From Brevundimonas sp. (GTDB lineage Bacteria; Pseudomonadota; Alphaproteobacteria; Caulobacterales; Caulobacteraceae), in NCBI GenBank assembly GCA_004296955.1, contig SCVB01000113.1:1-36568 (forward strand): DNA of 36,568 nt, in the 5' to 3' direction. This document shows positions 16,947 through 25,292 of the stretch, in pieces. Below the pieces are notes generated by a model. That model was not told where the DNA came from, did no database searches, and was given only the letters and a program-made list of their open reading frames with translations. A program made the position numbers and the translations under genes. How positions within the stretch are numbered: the stretch's first letter is position 1; each line of letters opens with the position of its first letter.

Positions 16947-17257
16947 TCGCCCTGCTGGCGCTGGCGGCCTGCTCCACGCCGGCTTCGGACGCCCCGGCCC
17001 CCCGCGCGATCGAGGAAGCCCAGATCAACCAGCCGACCGGTTCACGGCCGTCGAACCCGACCGCGGACATGTGCCGCGCGGGCGAACTGCAATGGCTGGT
17101 CGGGAAACCGAAGACCGACATCCCCGTTCCGGTCGATGTCGTGAACCGGCGCGTCACCTGCACCACCTGTCCGGTGACCGAGGACTATTCGCCCCACCGC
17201 CTGAACATCTTCTTCAACGAACAGACCGAAATCGTCGAACAGGTCCGCTGCGGTTGA
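16865..17257 (+). CDS. I78-type inhibitor-like lipoprotein with CTTCP motif, copy A
   Basis: The open frame gives a lipobox (LIALLALAACS), a Pro-rich linker and a C-terminal domain C-x-x-GELQWLVGK … RVTCTTCPVTEDYSPHRLNIF … VRCG, matching the I78 peptidase-inhibitor outline (C … LVGK … DYxPxRLN … CG). The start is uncertain. The only canonical in-frame start near the lipobox is GTG 16865 inside holC, which leaves a 35-residue leader before the Cys; a CTG at 16928 would give a normal 14-residue signal. It is the first of three tandem paralogues. Predicted outer-membrane or periplasmic lipoprotein; protease inhibition is a family inference only. Confidence 0.75.
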   Translation: MEDVEGSGRRPGLLEAVSGRALGKGGLIALLALAACSTPASDAPAPRAIEEAQINQPTGSRPSNPTADMCRAGELQWLVGKPKTDIPVPVDVVNRRVTCTTCPVTEDYSPHRLNIFFNEQTEIVEQVRCG

Positions 17258-17280
17258 AGCCACTACCGGAGACCACGCCG

Positions 17281-17574
17281 ATGAAATTCCTGACCCTCGG
17301 CCTCGCCGCAACCGCCCTGCTGGCCGCCGCCTGCGCTCCGATGAACGCCGGCGATCCGACGCCGCCGCCCGGCGACGGACCGACGCAGTGCAAGGCCGAC
17401 CAGTATCAACGCTTTGTCGGCCGCAACCGCTCGGAACTGCCGCCGCGACCGGCCGACGAGGTCTGGCGCGTGACCTGCACCACCTGTCCGGTGACCATGG
17501 ACTATAATCCGAGCCGGCTGAACATCCTGTTCGAGGAGTCCACGGGCGTTATCCGCGAGGTCAAATGCGGATGA
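17281..17574 (+). CDS. I78-type inhibitor-like lipoprotein with CTTCP motif, copy B
   Basis: 97 aa. Lipoprotein signal MKFLTLGLAATALLAAAC with the lipobox Cys at residue 18, then a Pro/Gly linker and the domain QCKADQYQRFVGRNRSELP … RVTCTTCPVTMDYNPSRLNI … VIREVKCG. The TMDYNPSRLN and terminal CG pieces are the I78 signature; the CTTCP insert replaces the usual PG-x-x-V. Four domain cysteines (C, CxxC, CG) could form two disulfides. ATG with GGAG about 9 nt upstream. Starts 23 nt after copy A and overlaps copy C. Confidence 0.88.
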   Translation: MKFLTLGLAATALLAAACAPMNAGDPTPPPGDGPTQCKADQYQRFVGRNRSELPPRPADEVWRVTCTTCPVTMDYNPSRLNILFEESTGVIREVKCG

Positions 17575-17843
17575 GGTCGCTGGCCGCCGCCGCCGCCCTG
17601 TCGCTGGCCGCCTGCGCTCCGGTGGAGCCGCCGCCTGAAGGGACGCCGATCCCGCAGCAATGCGGAGCCGAGGCGGCCCGATCGCTGATCGGTTCGCATG
17701 TGGGGGCGGTGTCCTTCCCCCAGGGCGCCAACGTCCGGGTCGTCTGCACCACCTGTCCGACGACGAAGGACCTGCGGCCCGATCGCCTGAACGTCCGGTT
17801 CGACCAGGCCACAGGGATCATCGAGCGCGTGGACTGCGGCTGA
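17571..17843 (+). CDS. I78-type inhibitor-like lipoprotein with CTTCP motif, copy C
   Basis: 90 aa if started at ATG 17571, whose ATGA overlaps the copy B stop; an in-frame ATG at 17565 adds two residues. Signal MRSLAAAAALSLAAC with a classic lipobox. Domain: QQCGAEAARSLIGSH … RVVCTTCPTTKDLRPDRLNVRF … IIERVDCG. It keeps the CTTCP block, the RPDRLN block and the terminal CG, but has Asp-Leu where the canonical family has Asp-Tyr. Translationally coupled to copy B. Confidence 0.88.
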   Translation: MRSLAAAAALSLAACAPVEPPPEGTPIPQQCGAEAARSLIGSHVGAVSFPQGANVRVVCTTCPTTKDLRPDRLNVRFDQATGIIERVDCG

Positions 17844-17908
17844 GCCCGCCCTTGGCCGCCGCCGCCTTTCGCGACAGGATGGCGGCGAGGGCAGGGGAGG
17901 CCCCGATC

Positions 17909-19606
17909 ATGCGCAGTCTTCTGATGGCCGGCGTCGTCCTGACCGCCGTCCTGATCGGCCCCGCCGCCGTCGCCGACGCCACTGCGGAACGGGCCATGCT
18001 GGACCGGATCGAGCGACCCCAGGTCTGCGGTCCCGCGGACCCGGCGGATGCGGGGACGCCCGTCGCCGACATGGTCATGGTCGCAGGTTTCGGAACGGGC
18101 GGGTTCGTGGTCGACACCGCCGTCCCCGAGGCCCAGGCCTGGTTCAACCACGCGGTGCGGCTGCGCTGGGCGTTCGAACACAAGGAAGCGGTGCGGGCCT
18201 TTCGCAAGGCGCGCCTTCTCGACCCGACCTGCGGCATGTGCGCCTGGGGCGAGGCCTGGGCGCTGGGTCCCAATCTGAATGGCGGAGGCAATGACGACGC
18301 CAGCCAGGCCGACGCCCTGAAGGCGGCGCGCGAAGCGCGTCGGCTGGCGCGGCGGGCTACGCCGATGCAGCGCCAGATGATCGACGCCATGGTCCAGCGC
18401 TATTCAGGCCTGAAGGGCACGCGCGACCGCCGCTTCGCCCTGGCCATGGACCGGATCGCCCGCCGCAACTCCTCGGACGTCACGGTGGCGGCCATCACCG
18501 CCGACGCCTGGATGCTGAAGGCCGACGAATGGTGGGATGACGACGGCAAGGCGAAGGACCCGGGCATCACCCGCGCCATGGGACTGCTGGAACAGGCGCT
18601 CGCTGCAGCGCCGGACGATCCGGGCGCCATCCACCTCTATATCCACCTGACGGAATGGTCGGATGATCCGCACAAGGCCATTCCCTACGGCGAACGGTTG
18701 GCGGCGCTGGCGCCCGGCGCCAGCCATCTGGTGCATATGCCGTCGCACACCTTCTACCGCGTCGGCCGGTATCGCGACGCCATGATGTCCAACGTCAACG
18801 CCGTGGCCCTGGACCGGCAATACGACGTGCTCGCGCGGCCCCCGGGCGGGGTGCCCGGCATGCCGCTGCACGGCCACAACATTCATTTCGGCATGGGCGG
18901 CGCCCTGATGGCCGGCGGCGCCGGGGAGGGGATGAAACTGGCCGAATGGTTCCTGGCCACCTACCCGGACATACCGGCCGACAACATGTGGCGGCAGATG
19001 GTCGCCAACAACGCCTACGCCAACTACGGCCGGTTCGGCTCGCCGGCCCAGGTCGCCGCCCTGCCGGAGCCCGCCGCCACCCATCCGATGCTGCGCGTCA
19101 GCTGGCGCTATGCACGCGGCGAAGCGGCGGCGCGGGCCGGGGATGCGGCGGCCGTCCGCGCTGAGGCCGAGGCGATCAGCACCCTGCGCGCCGATCCGTC
19201 CTTCGCCTCCGGCCCGATGGCCGCCGAGCGGCGGGACTTCACCGAACTGTCCCAGCGCGTCCTCGAAGGCCGGGCGGCGATGATCGCCGGCGACGCCGAC
19301 GCCGCCATTGCGGCCTTCACCCGCGCGGCAGCGATCCAGGGGCAGGGCGAGGAGGGCGGCGATCCGCCGATCGTCTGGTACCCGACCCGCCGCAGCCTCG
19401 CGGCCGCCCTGTTGCTCAAGGGCGACGCCGCCGCCGCGCGGGCCAAGGTGCTCGAACTGATCGAGGACTGGCCCAACGATCCCTACAGCTATTTCGTCCT
19501 CGCCGAGGCCGAGGCGGCCCTGGGGAACGCCGCCGCCGCGACCGAGGCCCGGCGTCGCTCGAGGATCGAATGGATCGGCGGCGACATGGACCTGAAGCTG
19601 GCCTGA
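17909..19606 (+). CDS. Exported tetratricopeptide-repeat protein
   Basis: 565 aa. Signal peptide residues 1-23 (ends AAVADA). Motifs: EAQAWFNHAVRLRWAFEHKEAVRAFRKA (TPR-like), then DPTCGMCAWGEAWALGPNLN, a conserved CxxC/tryptophan block, GAIHLYIHLTEW, and HLVHMPSHTFYRVGRYRDA, a His-rich motif seen in a widespread uncharacterised TPR family. Further TPR helices continue to the end. The His and Cys motifs could bind metal, but no enzyme activity is known to me. ATG 17909 with GGGGAGG upstream; the frame is open far upstream only as a shadow. Same direction as the CTTCP lipoproteins, 65 nt after copy C. Confidence 0.88.
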   Translation: MRSLLMAGVVLTAVLIGPAAVADATAERAMLDRIERPQVCGPADPADAGTPVADMVMVAGFGTGGFVVDTAVPEAQAWFNHAVRLRWAFEHKEAVRAFRKARLLDPTCGMCAWGEAWALGPNLNGGGNDDASQADALKAAREARRLARRATPMQRQMIDAMVQRYSGLKGTRDRRFALAMDRIARRNSSDVTVAAITADAWMLKADEWWDDDGKAKDPGITRAMGLLEQALAAAPDDPGAIHLYIHLTEWSDDPHKAIPYGERLAALAPGASHLVHMPSHTFYRVGRYRDAMMSNVNAVALDRQYDVLARPPGGVPGMPLHGHNIHFGMGGALMAGGAGEGMKLAEWFLATYPDIPADNMWRQMVANNAYANYGRFGSPAQVAALPEPAATHPMLRVSWRYARGEAAARAGDAAAVRAEAEAISTLRADPSFASGPMAAERRDFTELSQRVLEGRAAMIAGDADAAIAAFTRAAAIQGQGEEGGDPPIVWYPTRRSLAAALLLKGDAAAARAKVLELIEDWPNDPYSYFVLAEAEAALGNAAAATEARRRSRIEWIGGDMDLKLA

Positions 19607-19623
19607 GATCCCCGCCTCAGGCC
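19600..19623. terminator. Bidirectional hairpin between TPR gene and panC
   Basis: Perfect 8-bp inverted repeat GGCCTGAG … CTCAGGCC with an 8-nt loop. It contains both facing stop codons (TGA at 19604-19606 and TGA on the minus strand at 19617-19619). No T-tract; termination inferred from position. Confidence 0.5.
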
Positions 19624-20489
19624 CCGGCGGCGACGGCCATATTGTCGATCAGCCGGGTGCGCCCCAGCCAGGCCGCCGCCAGGATTCGCCCGGGCGCGTC
19701 GGCCACGCCGCCGGCGTAGGCCGCCAGATCCCCGGCGCGGCGGACGGCGACGTAGTCGACATGGCTGAATCCCGCGCGGAGCAGGGCTTCGCGCGCATCC
19801 TCCTCGACGGTCTCGAGAGCGACGCCCGAAGCGGCCGCGACCGCGGCTTCGGCCAGGACGCCGTTGAGCCGACGGGCGACCTCCAGCTCCGGCGCGGACA
19901 GATAAGCGTTGCGCGACGACAGGGCCAGGCCGTGCCCGTCCCGCATCGTCGGCGAACCCACGATCTCGGTCGGGATATCGAGATCGCGAACCAGCCGCCG
20001 CACGACCATCAGCTGCTGCCAGTCCTTCTCGCCGAACACGGCGACGTCCGGCTGGACCTGGTTCAACAGCTTGGCCACCACCAGGGCGACGCCGCCGAAC
20101 ATCTGCGGCCGGAACTCGCCCTCCAGGCCTTCCGCCGGTCCGCCGACGTTGATCGTGGTCGTGGCGTCCGCCGGATACATCTCCTCGACCGTGGGGGCGA
20201 ACAACAGGTGGCATCCCGCGCCGGCCAGCAGGTCCGCATCCTGCGCCTCCTGCCGCGGATAGGTCCCGAGGTCCTCGTGGGCGGCGAACTGGGCCGGATT
20301 GACGAAGACGCTGGCGACCACGCGATCGGCCCGTCGTCCCGCCTCGTGCACCAGCGCCAGGTGGCCGTCGTGCAGGGCGCCCATGGTCGGGACGAAGCCG
20401 ACGGTGAACCCTTGCCGCCGCCAGTCGCTTACAGTCTCACGCAGCGCCGCAATGCTGCGTACCACGGGAAGAGGTCGGGTCTCGGCCAT
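19617..20489 (-). CDS. panC: Pantothenate synthetase
   Basis: 290 aa. It joins pantoate and beta-alanine with ATP to give pantothenate. ATP-site motif PTMGALHDGHLALV (HxGH-type), pantoate-binding FVNPAQF, then GEKDWQQLMVVRRL (KMSKS-equivalent region) and SSRNAYLS. The segment RPQMFGGVALVVAKLLN differs from the E. coli RPxHFRGV form at the His/Arg positions. ATG start; no clear Shine-Dalgarno. Divergent from the SPOR lipoprotein and convergent with the TPR gene. Confidence 0.96.
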   Translation of the reverse strand: MAETRPLPVVRSIAALRETVSDWRRQGFTVGFVPTMGALHDGHLALVHEAGRRADRVVASVFVNPAQFAAHEDLGTYPRQEAQDADLLAGAGCHLLFAPTVEEMYPADATTTINVGGPAEGLEGEFRPQMFGGVALVVAKLLNQVQPDVAVFGEKDWQQLMVVRRLVRDLDIPTEIVGSPTMRDGHGLALSSRNAYLSAPELEVARRLNGVLAEAAVAAASGVALETVEEDAREALLRAGFSHVDYVAVRRAGDLAAYAGGVADAPGRILAAAWLGRTRLIDNMAVAAGA

Positions 20490-20564
20490 GATGAATGGAT
20501 TAACCTTTCAGCTTAAGCCTGATTGTGAACCGGGCGGCAAATACTGCCGTGTCAGTGTCGGCTT

Positions 20565-21212
20565 ATGACGCCCAGCCTCCTCATTCGTCCAGTCGTGGTG
20601 CTCGTCGCGGCCGTCGGCCTGAACGCCTGCGGCATGATCGAGAGTGATCCGCACCGGTTCGAGAATCTCGCCAACTCCGTCGCCGCCATCGACCTCGACG
20701 GCCGGGGCGCGGCGACGCCCGCCCGCACCGCCGCCGAGGCGGGCCTGCGTCCGGCCCTGCGGGTCGAGGTGATGGACCCTCACGCCCTGTGGGACGCGCG
20801 CGACGGGTTGGACGGCGCCGTCGAGCGCGCCGCGCCCCGACTGGTCGCCGCCTCGGCCCCGGCCGTGGCCGACGCTGTGGTGCAGCAGGTGTCGACCCGG
20901 ATCGAGGCGGCGTCGTCCCGCGTCGGCCTGCGCCCGGCCATGGGACCGCGCGCCGCGACGGCCCCGCGAACCGGGCCGGGCCTGGTTCAGCTCGGCGCCT
21001 ATTCCAGCGAGGCCGCGGCCCGTTCCGCCTGGTCCCGACTCAAGTCCGGCCAGGCCGCCTGGGCCCTGAACGGCCTGTCGCCGGTCTATGAGGGCGTCGA
21101 GGTGGGCGGCCGGCATCTGGTCCGTCTCAAGGTCGCCACGCCCGCCGCCGGGGCTGCCGCGGTATGCGCCGCCGCCGGCATCGACGACCCCTGGTGCAAT
21201 CGGGTCGCCTGA
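20565..21212 (+). CDS. SPOR-domain lipoprotein
   Basis: 215 aa. N-terminal lipoprotein signal with lipobox GLNACG (Cys at residue 22). An Ala-rich middle follows. The C-terminal domain (about 140-212) reads GPGLVQLGAYSSEAAARSAWSRL … VGGRHLVRLKVAT, which is a SPOR fold; such domains bind denuded septal peptidoglycan. Two cysteines (AVCAAAG, DPWCNRV) end the protein, as in many SPOR proteins. A role at the division site is inferred from SPOR and from mipZ next door. ATG start without a strong ribosome-binding site. Confidence 0.85.
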   Translation: MTPSLLIRPVVVLVAAVGLNACGMIESDPHRFENLANSVAAIDLDGRGAATPARTAAEAGLRPALRVEVMDPHALWDARDGLDGAVERAAPRLVAASAPAVADAVVQQVSTRIEAASSRVGLRPAMGPRAATAPRTGPGLVQLGAYSSEAAARSAWSRLKSGQAAWALNGLSPVYEGVEVGGRHLVRLKVATPAAGAAAVCAAAGIDDPWCNRVA

Positions 21213-21329
21213 CCGCCGCATCCACAGCCGCCGTCCATCCTGTCGTTGACGTCCGGGCCCGCGGACGCGATTCTGCGAAGTCACGGCCGCGTGTCTGAGT
21301 CGGCGGCCGCCTGAGGGGCGTGAACATCC

Positions 21330-22169
21330 ATGGCTGACCCTGCGGTCATCGTCGTCGGCAACGAAAAGGGCGGGGCGGGCAAGTCCACCCTCGCCATCCA
21401 CATCGTCTGCGGCCTGTTGCACGCAGGCCGGCGCGTCGCCATCATCGATCTGGACCTGCGCCAGCGGTCGATGGCCAAATTCTTCGCCAACCGGGCCGCC
21501 TGGATGGCCGGCAACGGCCAGACCCTGCCCATGCCGGTCGAACCCGACATGGGCGACGGCAAGGCCCTGGCCAGGGCGGATGAGCAGGAGCAACTGGCCC
21601 GCTTCGAGGCCGCGATGGCCCAGGCGCGGGCCGAGGCCGACGTCATCCTGATCGACACCCCCGGCGGCGACACCCTGCTGTCGCGCACGGCCCACGGGAT
21701 GGCCGACCAGATCGTCACCCCGATGAACGACAGTTTCGTCGACTTCGACCTGCTGGGCCAGATCGACCCGGTCACCCTCGAACTGCTCAAGCCCTCGATC
21801 TATTCCGAGAGCGTCTGGGAGGCGCGCAAGCACCGCGCCGTCACCGAAGGCCGCAACGCCGCCATCGACTGGATCGTGGTGGTCAACCGCATGGCCGTCG
21901 CCGCCGCCCGCAACCGTCAGCGGCTTGAGGACCGGATGGAGAAGCTGGCCCGCAGGGTCGGCTTCCGCATCGGCCCCGGCCTGCGCGACCGGGTCATCTA
22001 TCGCGAGCTGTTCCCGTTCGGCCTGACGGTGGCCGACCTGTCCAACGACGTCCGCCCGGTCGCGGTCTCCCTCGCCCATGTCGCAGCGCGGCAGGAGATG
22101 CGCAGTCTGATGCTGGCGCTGGGACTGGACGGCAGCGCGCTGGACGCCCCGCTGGACGCGGCGGCGTGA
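21330..22169 (+). CDS. mipZ: Division-plane positioning ATPase MipZ
   Basis: 279 aa ParA/MinD-superfamily ATPase. Deviant Walker A KGGAGKST at residues 13-20, then IIDLDLRQRSMAKFFANR and the Walker B region VILIDTPGGDT. Long blocks (DSFVDFDLLGQIDPVTLELLKPS, VGFRIGPGLRDRVIYRELFPFGLT) are recognisable from Caulobacter MipZ, which forms a gradient from ParB at the poles and blocks FtsZ assembly away from midcell. ATG 21330 with GAGGGG at 21313-21318. A TTGACG (21246-21251) upstream might be a -35 element, but I see no convincing -10. Strong indicator of Caulobacterales or relatives. Confidence 0.97.
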   Translation: MADPAVIVVGNEKGGAGKSTLAIHIVCGLLHAGRRVAIIDLDLRQRSMAKFFANRAAWMAGNGQTLPMPVEPDMGDGKALARADEQEQLARFEAAMAQARAEADVILIDTPGGDTLLSRTAHGMADQIVTPMNDSFVDFDLLGQIDPVTLELLKPSIYSESVWEARKHRAVTEGRNAAIDWIVVVNRMAVAAARNRQRLEDRMEKLARRVGFRIGPGLRDRVIYRELFPFGLTVADLSNDVRPVAVSLAHVAARQEMRSLMLALGLDGSALDAPLDAAA

Positions 22170-22173
22170 TCTC

Positions 22174-22593
22174 TTGAACCTCGCCTGGCTGGTCCTGGCC
22201 GGCATCGCCGTCTGGGCCCTCGTGCGGCTGGGTCGCCAGGGCGAGCGTCGCGGGCGAGCCCAGTGGCGGGTCGCCGCCACCCTGTTCAGCGCCGTCATGC
22301 TCGGGGCCGGCGCCCTGCTGGCCTTTCGCGGCGCCTGGCTGCCCGCCGTCGGGCTGATAGGCGCCGGCCTGTGGCTGACCCTCGCCTCGCGTCAGCGCGC
22401 TGTGGCGCCGCGTGCTGAAGCCATGAGCCCGGCCGAGGCCCGCTCGCTGCTCGGCGTCTCCGCCGCCGCCACGCCGCAGGAGATCAACGCCGCCTGGAAG
22501 CGGCTGATGGGCCGCGCCCACCCCGACCAGGGCGGCACGGAAGGCCTCGCCTCCCGTCTCAACGCCGCCCGCGACCGGCTACTGAAGGGTTAG
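22174..22593 (+). CDS. Membrane-anchored J-domain protein
   Basis: 139 aa. Two N-terminal hydrophobic helices (about residues 2-18 and 35-70) followed by a short C-terminal J-domain: SPAEARSLLGVSAAATPQEINAAWKRLMGRAHPDQGGTEGLASRLNAARDRLL. The HPD tripeptide that stimulates DnaK is present. The Tim14/DjlC-like topology suggests it recruits DnaK to the membrane. TTG start at 22174, 4 nt after the mipZ stop, so probably translationally coupled; no strong Shine-Dalgarno. The last 4 nt overlap the topA stop region on the other strand. Confidence 0.85.
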   Translation: MNLAWLVLAGIAVWALVRLGRQGERRGRAQWRVAATLFSAVMLGAGALLAFRGAWLPAVGLIGAGLWLTLASRQRAVAPRAEAMSPAEARSLLGVSAAATPQEINAAWKRLMGRAHPDQGGTEGLASRLNAARDRLLKG

Positions 22594-25211
22594 GCCTCAG
22601 CCTTCTTTGCGGTCGCCTTCTTCGCCGGAGCCTTCTTCTTCGCCGCGGGCTTCTTGGCCGCCGTCTTGGGCGCGGCCTTCTTCGCGGCCGGGGCCTTCTT
22701 GCCCTTGGCCGGAGCCGCCGCGGCGCGGGCCGCCAGCAGCGGCAGGGCCTGCTCCAGCGTCAGATCCTCCGGCGCCGTGCCCTTGGGCAGGGTGGCGTTG
22801 ATCTTGCCCGACTTCACATAGGGGCCGAACCGCCCCGCCATGACGTGGATCGGCTCGCCCGTCTCCGGGTGGGCGCCGAGGTCCTTGAGCGGCGCCGTGG
22901 CCGCCCCGCGTCCGGCGAACTTGCCGGCCCGCTTTTCGGCCAGCAGCACCACGGCGCGGTTCAGGCCGATGTCGAACACCTCGTCGATGTCGGCGACATT
23001 GGCGTAGGTGCCGGCGTGCAGCACGAACGGCCCGTAGCGGCCGAGGCCGGCGGTGATGGGCTTGCCGTCCTCGGGATGGATTCCGACCTCGCGCGGCAGG
23101 GCCAGCAGGCGCAACGCCTGTTCCAGCGCGAGCGTCGCCGGCGACCAGCCCTTGGGCAGGGATGACCGCTTCGGCTTCTCCTCGCCGGGGATGGTGGTCT
23201 CCACATAGGGGCCGAACCGCCCGATCTTCAGCGCCACCGGCGCGCCGGTCTCGGGATCGACGCCCAGGTCGCGGTCGCCCCCGTCCTCGACGCCGGTCGC
23301 GGCGCCAAAGCCGCGCGTGTAACGGCATTCCGGATAGTTGGAGCAGCCGATGAAGGACGACTTCATCTTGAAGCTGGCCTTCAGATGCAGCCGGCCGCTC
23401 TTGCACAGCGGGCAAAGACGCGGATCCGTCCCGTCGCCCTTGTCCGGGAACAGGAAGGGCCCGATCGCCGTGTCCAGTTCGTCGATCACGCCCTGACGCG
23501 CGGTGACCGCGTCCGTCGCCGGCTTCAGCTGGCTCCAGAAGTCGCGCAGCACGACCTTCCAGTCGAGGTCTCCGGCGGAGACCTCGTCCAGCCGGGTCTC
23601 CAGCGCGGCGGTGAAGTCGTACTCGACCCACTGGGTGAAGAACTGTTCGAGGAAGGCCGTGACCAGTCGCCCGTTGTCCTCGGGAATGAACCGGTTCTTG
23701 TCCATGCGGACGTATTCGCGGTCGCGCAGGGTGGTCAGGATCGAGGCGTAGGTCGACGGCCGGCCGATGCCGAGCTCTTCCAGCTTCTTGACCAGGGTCG
23801 CTTCCGAGAAGCGCGGCGGCGGCTCGGTGAAATGCTGGTCGGTGCGGATGGCCTCGACCTTCGCGACTGCGCCTTCCTTCAGCGCGGGGAGGCGGGTCGT
23901 GTCGTCCTCGTCGTCAACGCCGTCCTTGGGCTTGTCGTCGCGGCCCTCTTCATAGACGGCGATGAAGCCGTCGAAGGCCACGACCTGGCCGGTGGCGCGC
24001 AGGCCGGTCTGGCCGTCCGGCGTCTCGACGTCGACCGTGGTCCGGTCCAGCCGGGCGGACTCCATCTGGCTGGCGATCATCCGCTTCCAGATCAGCTCAT
24101 ACAGCCGCGACAGGTCGCCCTCGAGGCGCAGGCTGTCGGGGTGGCGGGTCAGGTTGGTCGGCCGGATCGCTTCGTGCGCTTCCTGAGCATTCTTCACCTT
24201 GGTCTTGTAATATCGAGGTTGTTCCGGGACGTAGGCCGGTCCGAACCGGTCGGCGATGACCTCACGCGCCTGGGCGATGCCCTCGGGGCTGACCGACAGG
24301 CCGTCGGTCCGCATATAGGTGATCAGGCCGCCCGTATCGTCGACGCCCTCATACAGTTTCTGCGCCGCCTGCATGGTCCGCTGGGCGGTGAAGCCCAGCT
24401 TGCGCGCGGCCTCCTGTTGCAGGGTCGAGGTGGTGAAGGGCGGCGAGGGGCTGCGCTTGACCGGCTTCTTCTCGATCGACTTGATGGTGAAGCTGCCGGC
24501 CTTGATGGCGTCGCGCGCGGCGTTCGCCATCGCTTCCGAAGTGATGTCGAGACGCTGCACCCGCTTGCCGGCGTGTTTGACCAGCCGGGTGGTGAAGGGC
24601 GGGCTGTCGGCGGCCAGATCGGCCTCGACCGACCAGTATTCCTGGGCCCGGAACGCCTCGATCTCCATCTCGCGGTCGACGACGATGCGCAGGGCGACCG
24701 ACTGCACCCGTCCGGCCGAACGCGCGCCCGGCAGCTTGCGCCACAGCACGGGCGACAGGGTGAAGCCCACCAGATAGTCCAGCGCCCGGCGGGCCAGATA
24801 GGCCTCGACCAGCTCCATATCCAGCTGGCGCGGATTGGCCATGGCCTCCAGCACGGCGGCTTTGGTGATGGCGTTGAAGGTGACCCGCTGGACCTCGGTG
24901 TCCTTCAGCGCCTTCTTCTTGGTCAGGATCTCCAGCACGTGCCAGCTGATCGCCTCGCCCTCGCGGTCGGGGTCGGTCGCCAGGATGACGCGGTCGGCCT
25001 TCTTGGCGGCCTCGGCGATCTCCGACATCCGCTTCGAGGCGCGGGCGTCGACCTCCCAGCTCATGGCGAAATCGTCGTCGGGCAGCACCGAGCCGTCCTT
25101 CGACGGCAGGTCGCGGACGTGGCCATAGGACGCCAGGACGGTGAAGTCAGGGCCCAGGTATTTGTTGATGGTCTTGGCCTTTGCGGGGCTCTCGACAACG
25201 ACGAGGTTCAT
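22590..25211 (-). CDS. topA: DNA topoisomerase I
   Basis: 873 aa type IA enzyme that relaxes negative supercoils. N-terminal TOPRIM domain (LVVVESPAKAKTI, later ILATDPDREGEAISWH). Active-site tyrosine Y299 in GGLITYMRTDGLS. Then a single C4 zinc ribbon (CPLC … GCSNYPEC) and three TopoI repeat units, each with a P-E-x-G … GRFGPYV pattern. The last 45 or so residues are Lys/Ala-rich (KKA/AKK repeats), a DNA-binding tail common in actinobacteria and some alphaproteobacteria. ATG start. It follows dprA by 81 nt, a common pairing, and overlaps the J-domain gene tail-to-tail by 4 nt. Confidence 0.97.
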   Translation of the reverse strand: MNLVVVESPAKAKTINKYLGPDFTVLASYGHVRDLPSKDGSVLPDDDFAMSWEVDARASKRMSEIAEAAKKADRVILATDPDREGEAISWHVLEILTKKKALKDTEVQRVTFNAITKAAVLEAMANPRQLDMELVEAYLARRALDYLVGFTLSPVLWRKLPGARSAGRVQSVALRIVVDREMEIEAFRAQEYWSVEADLAADSPPFTTRLVKHAGKRVQRLDITSEAMANAARDAIKAGSFTIKSIEKKPVKRSPSPPFTTSTLQQEAARKLGFTAQRTMQAAQKLYEGVDDTGGLITYMRTDGLSVSPEGIAQAREVIADRFGPAYVPEQPRYYKTKVKNAQEAHEAIRPTNLTRHPDSLRLEGDLSRLYELIWKRMIASQMESARLDRTTVDVETPDGQTGLRATGQVVAFDGFIAVYEEGRDDKPKDGVDDEDDTTRLPALKEGAVAKVEAIRTDQHFTEPPPRFSEATLVKKLEELGIGRPSTYASILTTLRDREYVRMDKNRFIPEDNGRLVTAFLEQFFTQWVEYDFTAALETRLDEVSAGDLDWKVVLRDFWSQLKPATDAVTARQGVIDELDTAIGPFLFPDKGDGTDPRLCPLCKSGRLHLKASFKMKSSFIGCSNYPECRYTRGFGAATGVEDGGDRDLGVDPETGAPVALKIGRFGPYVETTIPGEEKPKRSSLPKGWSPATLALEQALRLLALPREVGIHPEDGKPITAGLGRYGPFVLHAGTYANVADIDEVFDIGLNRAVVLLAEKRAGKFAGRGAATAPLKDLGAHPETGEPIHVMAGRFGPYVKSGKINATLPKGTAPEDLTLEQALPLLAARAAAAPAKGKKAPAAKKAAPKTAAKKPAAKKKAPAKKATAKKAEA

Positions 25212-25292
25212 GCGGGGAGGGGGCCTTGCGCGGGCTCGGAAAGGGGGCGGAACGTGGTTGGCGCGAGCGCCGCTGTCAATCGGGACTGGAAT

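Noticed and set aside
20500-20516. TTAA…TTAA pair between panC and the SPOR gene, like a CtrA site
   Set aside because: The spacing is 9 bp; the CtrA full site has TTAA-N7-TTAA. Not supported as a CtrA box.
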